A stretch of DNA of 5,244 nt from an uncultured Bacilli bacterium. Its GTDB lineage: Bacteria; Bacillota_I; Bacilli_A; RF39; UBA660. This document shows, piece by piece, positions 1 through 4,659 of this stretch. The notes beneath the pieces were generated by a model. That model was not told the DNA's origin. It made no database searches and worked only from the letters and a program-made list of their open reading frames with translations. Both the position numbers and the translations under genes were made by a program. Location of the stretch: contig CAKOSD010000087.1 of assembly GCA_934101745.1 (NCBI GenBank), forward strand, positions 1 through 5,244, written 5' to 3'. How positions within the stretch are numbered: the first letter of the stretch is position 1; every line of letters starts with the position of its first letter.

Positions 1-27
1 GTCAAAGTATTAATAGTAAAGAATAAT

Positions 28-60
28 AAAATTGATAGAGGCCCCTATCAGTTTTTATTT
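28..60 (+). terminator. Rho-independent terminator upstream of the hydrolase gene
   Basis: TGATAG (33-38) pairs with CTATCA (45-50) around the loop AGGCCC. The stem extends through a T-G wobble and four A-T pairs (28-31 with 52-55), and a T-rich run continues to 60. It separates an upstream + strand transcript from the hydrolase promoter. The reverse strand also has a T-rich tail (TTTTATTATT), so it may work in both directions. A gene tail could lie just before it: frames ending in TAA at 11-13 or 24-26 are both open from the window edge. The visible stretch is too short to choose between them. Confidence 0.7.
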
Positions 61-69
61 GCCTTTTTC

Positions 70-98
70 TTGTTTTAAATAGTTAATTCCTTTATAAT
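70..98 (+). promoter_or_regulatory. Promoter of the hydrolase gene (-35 TTGTTT, -10 TATAAT)
   Basis: A perfect TATAAT -10 (93-98) stands 17 nt downstream of TTGTTT (70-75), a half-matching -35. Transcription would begin near 105, giving a leader of about 15 nt that carries AGAAAGAGAG (105-114) before the ATG at 120. This promoter decides the start codon of the next gene, because the earlier in-frame ATG at 99 abuts the -10 box and would lie upstream of the transcript start. Confidence 0.6.
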
Positions 99-119
99 AT
101 GATTAGAAAGAGAGTAATA

Positions 120-1022
120 ATGATAAATAATATAGTAATAAAATCACCAGTAGATGATTTAGGTTTGAGTGTTAACTATATCGTTCCTAATGGCAGTATT
201 AAGGGAATTGTTTGTGTGGCTCATGGGATGAGTGAACATAAAGAAAGATATGACTATTTTTTAAAATGTTTAGTTGAAAAAGGTTATGTAAGTGTTTGCT
301 ATGATCATAGAGGTCATGGTAAAAGTTTAAAAACCCCTAATGACTTAGGTTATTTTTATACGGAAGATGAAACGGCTTTTAGCAAGGATTTAGATACGGT
401 TATAGAGTTTTTTAAGAATCGCTATCAATCTTCTAATGTTATTCTTTTTGCCCATAGTATGGGAACTTTAGTAGCAAGAAGTTTTTTACAAAGTTGTGAT
501 GATAAAATAAATAAGGTTATATTATGTGGACCACCTACCAAACAATCCTTAGTAAATATTGGTTTATTTTTAGCCAAAATGAATAAGATGTTTGCTGGGG
601 ATAGAAAGCCAAATAAGTTATTGGATAATTTAACTTTTAGTAGTTTTAATAAAAAATATGGTGGGACTAATTTATGGTTAAGTAAGAATAAAGAGAATGT
701 TACTAATTATAATAATGATGATTTATGTGGTTTTACTTTTACAACGAATGGTTTTCTTAATCTTTATAAATTACAGAAAAGGGCTTTTCAAAAGCATAAA
801 TATCTGGTTAAAAATAAGAATTTACCCATCCTTTTAATGGCTGGTAGTGATGATCCGGTAATTGGTAATTTAAATAAATTCAAAGATTTAGAGTTATTTA
901 TGAAAAAATTAGGATATCAAAATGTAAGGGCTAAAACTTACGATAGTCTTCGTCATGAATTGTTACAAGAAGAAGAAAAAGATGGTATTATTGCTGATAT
1001 ATTAAAGTTTATTGAGGAGTAG
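120..1022 (+). CDS. Alpha/beta hydrolase, monoacylglycerol lipase-like (Hydrolase_4 type)
   Basis: A 300-aa cytoplasmic serine hydrolase resembling monoacylglycerol lipases and lysophospholipases, which release fatty acids from glycerolipids; the true substrate is unknown. The oxyanion-side motif HGMSEHKERY is at residues 35-44 and DHRGHG at 62-67. The nucleophile elbow AHSMG (111-115) has Ser113. The acid is Asp245 in GSDDP and the base is His279 in LRHEL, so the triad is complete and in the usual order, with a lid/cap region at about 135-220. The elbow begins with Ala rather than the usual Gly. There is no signal peptide. I chose the ATG at 120 because an SD-like AGAAAGAGAG lies 5 nt upstream. 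The in-frame ATG at 99 has no SD and would precede the inferred transcript start. It is the first gene of the + strand block, and the next gene starts 7 nt after its TAG. Confidence 0.88.
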   Translation: MINNIVIKSPVDDLGLSVNYIVPNGSIKGIVCVAHGMSEHKERYDYFLKCLVEKGYVSVCYDHRGHGKSLKTPNDLGYFYTEDETAFSKDLDTVIEFFKNRYQSSNVILFAHSMGTLVARSFLQSCDDKINKVILCGPPTKQSLVNIGLFLAKMNKMFAGDRKPNKLLDNLTFSSFNKKYGGTNLWLSKNKENVTNYNNDDLCGFTFTTNGFLNLYKLQKRAFQKHKYLVKNKNLPILLMAGSDDPVIGNLNKFKDLELFMKKLGYQNVRAKTYDSLRHELLQEEEKDGIIADILKFIEE

Positions 1023-1029
1023 GAAGTTT

Positions 1030-1653
1030 ATGAAAAAGAAGATTTTATTAGATATTGATGAGGTATTTTGCTTTTCTGGTTATCTAGAACTTGTTAATGA
1101 ATTTTTAGGTACCAACTATAAAATAGATGATTTTAAAGATTATTATATTGATGAAGTGGCAATACCTACGGATAGAAAAGAAGAATTTTATGAATTTGCC
1201 AGCACTAAAGATCAATATGCTAAGCCGGTTATTTTACCGGGGGCAATTGATGCACTTAGTATTTTAAGTAAGTATTATGATATTTATCCTTGTAGTGATT
1301 GCCGTAATCCTTTTGACTTAAAAAACTCAGGACGTATTTTCAAAAGTAAATTTGAGATGCTTTATCGTTTAATTCCTGAAGAGGTAATCCCGGCTAAAAA
1401 CTATATTTTTACCGGTGCTAAAAATGTATGTGTTGGTGATATTCAAATTGATGATTTAGTTAGTAATTTAAATCCGGACATTCCAATCAGAATTTTATTT
1501 CCGGCATATCACAATAAGAATGTATCTGATGAAAAATTGAAAAATTTGAGTATTATAAGAGCCGGTTATGATTATCATACTGGTTGGCAAGAGGTGTGTA
1601 AAATTCTTTTAAAGCCAGAAATAAAATTAACAAAAAAATTAACAAAAAATTAA
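1030..1653 (+). CDS. HAD-superfamily 5'(3')-deoxyribonucleotidase-like protein
   Basis: A 207-aa protein of the NT5C type (5'-nucleotidase, deoxy, Pfam NT5C). This family dephosphorylates nucleoside monophosphates in the cytoplasm in a Mg-dependent reaction through an aspartyl-phosphate intermediate. HAD motif I is LLDIDEV, with Asp8 as nucleophile and Asp10 as acid/base. Motif II is probably Ser89 in YPCSD. Motif III is probably Lys131 in FTGAKN. Motif IV is GDIQIDD at 136-142, with Asp141/Asp142. The IFTG..N...GDI.IDD...NL layout is typical of bacterial NT5C proteins. The start at 1030 follows AGGAAG (1021-1026) and GAGGAG (1014-1019); an upstream TTG at 1012 lies inside the hydrolase gene and adds only six residues. 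The last 13 residues, about 195-207, are a Lys/Thr-rich tail encoded largely by a TTAAC-poly(A) tandem repeat that also supplies the stop codon. The exact substrate cannot be told from sequence. Confidence 0.82.
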   Translation: MKKKILLDIDEVFCFSGYLELVNEFLGTNYKIDDFKDYYIDEVAIPTDRKEEFYEFASTKDQYAKPVILPGAIDALSILSKYYDIYPCSDCRNPFDLKNSGRIFKSKFEMLYRLIPEEVIPAKNYIFTGAKNVCVGDIQIDDLVSNLNPDIPIRILFPAYHNKNVSDEKLKNLSIIRAGYDYHTGWQEVCKILLKPEIKLTKKLTKN

Positions 1654-1659
1654 CAAAAA
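1627..1659 (+). repeat. Three tandem copies of TTAAC followed by A7, A6, A5
   Basis: Direct repeats at 1627-1638, 1639-1649 and 1650-1659 share TTAAC and differ only in the length of the following A run (7, 6, 5). The array covers the last codons and the stop of the nucleotidase gene and runs into the gap before the next gene. Such homopolymer-containing arrays are prone to replication slippage. A change in length would alter the nucleotidase C-terminus and the spacing of the candidate promoter within it. Confidence 0.85.
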
Positions 1660-1667
1660 TAAATAAT
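1639..1667 (+). promoter_or_regulatory. Candidate internal promoter before the 148-aa gene
   Basis: TTAACA (1639-1644) matches TTGACA in five of six positions. It lies 17 nt from AATAAT (1662-1667), a five-of-six match to TATAAT. The predicted transcript start near 1674 would give a leader of about 16 nt carrying the SD of the next gene, similar to the layout at the hydrolase gene. In DNA this AT-rich such matches arise by chance, so this is a candidate only. Confidence 0.35.
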
Positions 1668-1689
1668 AAATTAAAGGGAGGAAAAAATA

Positions 1690-2136
1690 ATGAATATAGA
1701 TGATAGGGAGTACATATTTTTAAGAAATTTTTTTCATGCAACCACTGATTATCGTCTTAATCACGATATGAAAAAGGCTGCTAGTATAGAAGGCTATATT
1801 AGTATGTATGAAGAATATTTGCGTTTAAATAATCTTACTGATAATAAAGAGATGAAAAAATTTTTATTAGATTTAAAACGTTCTCTTTTAAGAGCCAAAA
1901 AGAAAAAGAAGTCGCTTGAAGATAGTGTTTATGAAATGAGTCGTCCTCTTGCTAGGACTTATCGTCATTGTGGTAATGATGCTATTGATAAATGGGTAGC
2001 CGCGGTAAGTGTTATTAGAATAATTAGCCCAGCAGATATTGCCGTTATAAATAAAAGCTTACAACCAAAAATTGATGCTAATGCTAAAACCAGAAGACTA
2101 AGTTTTGAAGAAGCAAGAGATAAAGTGGTTAGATGA
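1690..2136 (+). CDS. Hypothetical 148-aa basic, helical protein
   Basis: I do not recognise this family. The product has no signal peptide or membrane segment and is probably cytoplasmic. The N-terminal half (about 1-65) is rich in aromatic and charged residues and looks helical. A strongly basic stretch at 64-74 (KR, then RAKKKKK) could bind nucleic acid or acidic phospholipid, though nothing proves it. The C-terminal half holds RPLARTYRHCGND (85-97), a hydrophobic run WVAAVSVIRIISPADIAVI (102-120) too interrupted for a clear transmembrane helix, and a charged tail. The start is well supported by AAAGGGAGG (1674-1682, core GGGAGG), 7-8 nt upstream of the ATG and the best SD in the window. 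The TGA stop overlaps the next ATG in an ATGA. This is the window's only gene ending in TGA. Confidence 0.7.
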   Translation: MNIDDREYIFLRNFFHATTDYRLNHDMKKAASIEGYISMYEEYLRLNNLTDNKEMKKFLLDLKRSLLRAKKKKKSLEDSVYEMSRPLARTYRHCGNDAIDKWVAAVSVIRIISPADIAVINKSLQPKIDANAKTRRLSFEEARDKVVR

Positions 2137-3029
2137 AAAAAATAATTTTTATAACTTTTCTAATTCTTAGTTTCTCTAATGTTAAGGCTTTAAGTCTTGA
2201 TGATATAACTAAAGAATTAAAAGAAACATCAACATATCAAATGTATCAAAATATGGGGAGTACTAAAGTTACTAATGATAATAATAAAATTACTATAAAA
2301 TACCCAAGTATTAAAGATGATGAAGTGATAAATACAGTTAGTTATACTTTAAAAAATAATGTTTTAGAAAATACTTTTAAAGGGGATATAAATAATAGAT
2401 ATGATGTTTTAGATAATAATGATTTATGGACTTTAGAAATAATTGATATAGTGGCTAGTTTAAATGGTAATAGTAAGAAAGAGATACTAAGTATTAATGA
2501 AGATTATTTAAAAAATACTGTCTTTAATAATGATAAATTAGAAGTTAAATATAGTGATTATAGTATTATTAATTTAGAAGGAGAACTAGAAAAAGATAAG
2601 ATAATTACTAGTTTTAAAATTAGTTTAGATTATAAGATTAAGGAAGATAAAATGGATTTAGAAAGTCCTAGTATTAAGATAATAAATATAAATAAAGATA
2701 AAATAATTTTAAGTATAAGTAGTAATTTAGATAATAGTACTTGTAATTTATATTATGCTAAAGAAGATAATGAGTTTTCATATGAAAAAGTAGGTAGTGT
2801 TGATTGTAGTAAGAATAGTAAAAATAATAAAATTACTATTGATGTTAAAGAAGTAAATGATTATTATTTTAAGGCTTATATAGATAATCATTTAGTTAGT
2901 AGCGATACTTTGAAAGTTAATGCCTCTGATTTAAAAAATAAAAATAGTTATTTAGTTTTGGTGATAGGAATAGTTGTTTTAAGCTTAATAATTATAGGAA
3001 GGTTTAGAAAAAATAGTAATGACTTATAA
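2133..3029 (+). CDS. Secreted, C-terminally membrane-anchored protein with probable Ig/Fn3-like domain
   Basis: A 298-aa protein of unknown function. Residues 1-19 form a signal peptide: MKK, a hydrophobic core IIFITFLILSF, and a likely type I cleavage after VKA. Residues 20-170 are rich in Asn, Asp, Lys and Ser with alternating beta-type patterns. Residues 178-263 read like one Ig/Fn3-type beta-sandwich (PSIKI, KIILSI, CNLYYA, ITIDV, YYFKAYI, DTLKV). Its only two cysteines, Cys204 and Cys225, could form a disulfide outside the cell. Residues 272-289 are a single transmembrane helix followed by the basic tail RFRKNSNDL. The expected topology is therefore N-terminus outside and short tail inside, with no LPXTG sorting signal. 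The ATG overlaps the stop of the preceding gene by four bases, which suggests translational coupling. The Fn3 assignment is by pattern only. Confidence 0.75.
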   Translation: MKKIIFITFLILSFSNVKALSLDDITKELKETSTYQMYQNMGSTKVTNDNNKITIKYPSIKDDEVINTVSYTLKNNVLENTFKGDINNRYDVLDNNDLWTLEIIDIVASLNGNSKKEILSINEDYLKNTVFNNDKLEVKYSDYSIINLEGELEKDKIITSFKISLDYKIKEDKMDLESPSIKIININKDKIILSISSNLDNSTCNLYYAKEDNEFSYEKVGSVDCSKNSKNNKITIDVKEVNDYYFKAYIDNHLVSSDTLKVNASDLKNKNSYLVLVIGIVVLSLIIIGRFRKNSNDL

Positions 3030-3309
3030 TGAGTGTGAGTTAAATGATGTTAGAAAAGAAATAGCAAGAAGAAAAACGGAGTTAAGAAGATTAAAATTAT
3101 TAAAAGTAGTTTTATTTAGAGAAAAAGAAAAGAAAAACTTTTTAAAAGGGGATAATATTGGTTATCTTGAAGATAAAGAGTTAGCAGAAATAACTAAGTT
3201 AACTAATGAAATTAAAAACTTAGAATTTTATGTAAACAATTTACAAAGTAAAGAAAATGTTATAAATAAAAGAGTAGAAGAAGAATTACTTTTCAAAAGT
3301 AAAAGATAA
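3019..3309 (+). CDS. Small coiled-coil protein of unknown function
   Basis: A 96-aa, highly charged protein. Two helical stretches, about residues 6-40 (VRKEIARRKTELRRLKLLK and on) and 52-92 (KELAEITKLTNEIKNLEFYV and on), show leucine/isoleucine spacing expected of a coiled-coil hairpin. There is no membrane segment or signal peptide, and I do not recognise the family. The ATG lies 11 nt inside the end of the membrane-protein gene. No good SD is at the usual distance: AGGAAGG at 2996-3002 is 16 nt away. Translation probably depends on ribosomes finishing the upstream gene. The tight overlap suggests it works with the membrane protein, perhaps at its cytoplasmic tail, but that is inference. 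Confidence 0.65.
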   Translation: MTYNECELNDVRKEIARRKTELRRLKLLKVVLFREKEKKNFLKGDNIGYLEDKELAEITKLTNEIKNLEFYVNNLQSKENVINKRVEEELLFKSKR

Positions 3310-3329
3310 AATTTTAGATAAAAGGGGAC

Positions 3330-3357
3330 TTTATTTATAAAAATAGGTAATTTTTTT
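3330..3357 (+). terminator. Weak candidate terminator after the coiled-coil gene
   Basis: TTTATTT (3330-3336) can pair with AAATAGG (3341-3347), including two G-T pairs, around a four-base loop. Seven T residues follow at 3351-3357. The stem is almost all A-T, so the signal is weak. It is the only terminator-like element seen between the five-gene + strand block and the tRNA promoter. Confidence 0.35.
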
Positions 3358-3398
3358 AGAAAAACGCATAAAATAGTATCAAATGGCTAGATGAATAA

Positions 3399-3427
3399 TT
3401 GACAAAAAGTTCATTTTAAGATAGAAT
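3399..3427 (+). promoter_or_regulatory. Strong tRNA promoter (TTGACA, 17 nt, TAGAAT)
   Basis: A perfect -35 TTGACA (3399-3404) and a five-of-six -10 TAGAAT (3422-3427) are separated by exactly 17 nt. The predicted start near 3434 is only about six bases before the mature 5' end of tRNA-Cys. This is the best sigma-70/SigA-type promoter in the window and fits a highly expressed stable-RNA gene. Confidence 0.85.
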
Positions 3428-3439
3428 TGAAAGTGTGTT

Positions 3440-3513
3440 GGGACTTTAGCCAAGTGGTAAGGCGTGGGACTGCAACTCCCTGATCACCAGTTCAAATCTG
3501 GTAGGTCCCTCCA
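3440..3513 (+). tRNA. tRNA-Cys (anticodon GCA)
   Basis: A 74-nt cloverleaf. Acceptor GGGACTT (3440-3446) pairs with AGGTCCC (3503-3509), followed by discriminator T (3510), the expected U73 for tRNA-Cys, and an encoded CCA (3511-3513). The D stem is GCC/GGC. The anticodon loop is CTGCAAC with GCA at 3472-3474; the outermost anticodon-stem pair (3465/3481) is T-T. The T arm is ACCAG-TTCAAAT-CTGGT. It is transcribed from the promoter directly upstream and lies 39 nt before tRNA-Gly. Confidence 0.95.
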
Positions 3514-3524
3514 ATGTAAAAAAT

Positions 3525-3546
3525 AAGCTCCAGTTTGGGGCTTTTC
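3525..3546. terminator. Terminator-like hairpin between the two tRNAs
   Basis: AAGCTCC (3525-3531) pairs with GGGGCTT (3537-3543), with one T-G pair, around the loop AGTTT. On the + strand only TTTTCT follows. On the - strand the same hairpin is followed by ATTTTTT, so it is at least as good a terminator for leftward transcription. For rightward transcription it may end part of the tRNA-Cys transcripts or act as a spacer for tRNA processing. There is no room for a separate tRNA-Gly promoter after it. Confidence 0.5.
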
Positions 3547-3552
3547 TAATAT

Positions 3553-3626
3553 GCAGGCATAGTTTAGTGGTAGAATATGAGCTTCCCAAGCTTAGGATGC
3601 GGGTCCGATTCCCGTTGCCTGCTCCA
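3553..3626 (+). tRNA. tRNA-Gly (anticodon CCC)
   Basis: A 74-nt cloverleaf. Acceptor GCAGGCA (3553-3559) pairs fully with TGCCTGC (3616-3622), followed by discriminator T and an encoded CCA (3624-3626). The anticodon stem TGAGC/GCTTA encloses the loop TTCCCAA, which places CCC at 3585-3587, for GGG codons. The T arm is GCGGG-TCCGATT-CCCGT. It has no promoter of its own and probably relies on read-through from the tRNA-Cys promoter. Confidence 0.94.
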
Positions 3627-3638
3627 AATAGATTGAAA

Positions 3639-3658
3639 CTTAGGAATTAACTTCTAAG
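3639..3658 (+). other. Hairpin in the tRNA-Gly 3' trailer
   Basis: CTTAGGA (3639-3645) pairs with TTCTAAG (3652-3658), with one G-T pair, around the loop ATTAAC. No T run follows, so it is not a terminator alone. It sits between tRNA-Gly and the terminator at 3670-3694 and would be part of the tRNA precursor trailer. Confidence 0.4.
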
Positions 3659-3669
3659 AGTAATAAATG

Positions 3670-3694
3670 CTAGCTAGAAATGGTTAGTTTTTTT
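3670..3694 (+). terminator. Terminator of the tRNA-Cys/tRNA-Gly transcript
   Basis: CTAGCT (3670-3675) pairs with GGTTAG (3682-3687), with two wobble pairs, around AGAAAT. Seven uninterrupted T residues follow directly at 3688-3694. The position, 44 nt after tRNA-Gly and facing rightward, fits the end of the tRNA operon. From here to the leftward terminator at 3769 I see only AT-rich DNA with short imperfect hairpins. Confidence 0.6.
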
Positions 3695-3768
3695 GTTATG
3701 TTAAAACTTAACCTGATGAAAGGGCTTTCTAATATTTATATTATTACTATATCCTAGATATTGATATT

Positions 3769-3800
3769 AAAAAAGACTAGTTATATTTAAAACTAATCTT
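3769..3800 (-). terminator. Rho-independent terminator of the macrodomain-sirtuin operon
   Basis: Read leftward, AAGATTAGTT (3800-3791) pairs with AACTAGTCTT (3782-3773) over ten base pairs with one T-G wobble, around an eight-base loop. A six-T tract runs to 3769. The hairpin begins 22 nt after the sirtuin stop codon. No further gene follows the sirtuin, so it is the last gene of its operon. Confidence 0.75.
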
Positions 3801-3822
3801 ACCGATAAATTGTACTTTAATA

Positions 3823-4659
3823 TTACTTTAAAATGTTTTTAATAGCATTTGCACAATCTTCTTTAATACATATTGCATTATTCTTTAATTCATAGGCTAT
3901 ATCATTATATTTATTGTTTATTCTTATTAAAGTAACATTGTCATGGGTATATGCTAATTTTTCAAATGGAAATCTGATAATTCCTGGGGTATTAAATCCA
4001 ACACCTAATTCGATTAAAATTAAATTTTTATTTATATTGTCATTAATAAACTTTTCATAATTATTACTAAGTTTATCCCAATTATTATCTTCAATAAAGA
4101 ATGCATCTTTTCTAATATTTATTTCCATTTTTTCGCCACAAACTGGACAATAAGGTATGAGATTGCTATCAACTCTTAAATTATCTTTAGATTTTAACAT
4201 TTTTTTAACTAATTCAGTGTTATCATATAATTTTTTATGACACCCTTTAGAACACTGCATTTTTCCATAACTACCTTGAACTTCAAATACTTTATCATGT
4301 TCAAAACCAGATTTTTCAAATTGTCCATCGACATTTGTGGTAATAACAAAATAATTTTTATCTTTTACAATTTCTAATAATTCTTTATAAGCCTTTAACG
4401 GAGGAGGTGCAATAAATGAGTAGTTAATGTGTTTGGCCCAATAACTCCATCTTTCTTCTTCAGTATTAAAATTATAAAAACTAGATGTATACATATCTGT
4501 CATACCATAAGCATTCACTAATTCTGGAAAATTTTTTTTAAAACTTTCTTTGGAATAATCAATTCCTGCTGATGCTGATAATCCAGCACCGGCACCAATA
4601 ATAATCGCATCGGAATTTTTTATTAAATCTTTAACTTTTAAATAATTTTCTGTATTCAT
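3823..4659 (-). CDS. Class M sirtuin (SirTM), protein ADP-ribosyltransferase
   Basis: A 278-aa NAD-dependent enzyme of the SirTM class. Known members mono-ADP-ribosylate a lipoylated GcvH-like carrier protein rather than deacetylating lysines. The NAD-binding GAGAGLSASAG is at residues 22-32 and TTNVDGQF, with Asn109, at 107-114. VFEVQGSYG follows, with Gln128 where ordinary sirtuins have the catalytic His. Zinc cysteines are Cys136/Cys140 (CSKGC) and Cys171/Cys174 (CPVC). NIRKDAFF has Arg183, and the class signature LGVGFNTPGIIRFPF is at 218-232. The Asn-Gln-Arg spacing (19 and 55 residues) matches the catalytic set I recall for the Streptococcus pyogenes enzyme. I start at 4659: GTGAGAGTG lies just upstream at SD distance, and length and N-terminus fit the family. 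The longer ATG at 4683 has no SD. The gene begins 29 nt inside the macrodomain gene, implying coupled translation. The substrate gene is not visible here. Confidence 0.93.
   Translation of the reverse strand: MNTENYLKVKDLIKNSDAIIIGAGAGLSASAGIDYSKESFKKNFPELVNAYGMTDMYTSSFYNFNTEEERWSYWAKHINYSFIAPPPLKAYKELLEIVKDKNYFVITTNVDGQFEKSGFEHDKVFEVQGSYGKMQCSKGCHKKLYDNTELVKKMLKSKDNLRVDSNLIPYCPVCGEKMEINIRKDAFFIEDNNWDKLSNNYEKFINDNINKNLILIELGVGFNTPGIIRFPFEKLAYTHDNVTLIRINNKYNDIAYELKNNAICIKEDCANAIKNILK

Noticed and set aside
1..26. C-terminal tail of an upstream gene
   Set aside because: Two frames (stops at 11-13 and 24-26) are equally possible, and fewer than nine codons are visible, so no gene can be assigned.
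99..119. Earlier ATG for the alpha/beta hydrolase
   Set aside because: It abuts the -10 box TATAAT and has no SD. The ATG at 120 has AGAAAGAGAG at the right distance.
1012..1029. TTG start for the nucleotidase
   Set aside because: It would add six residues inside the hydrolase gene. The ATG at 1030 has two SD-like sites and places the motif I Asp at the normal position near the N-terminus.
1553..1741. A 62-codon open frame on the - strand
   Set aside because: It lies antisense to the nucleotidase end and the next gene's start, and it is Phe/Leu-rich only because it reads the complement of the A-rich repeat. It has no homology I recognise.
2134..2145. Read-through of TGA as Trp in the 148-aa gene
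   Set aside because: A TAA follows two codons later, so only three residues would be added. All other evidence favours TGA as stop.
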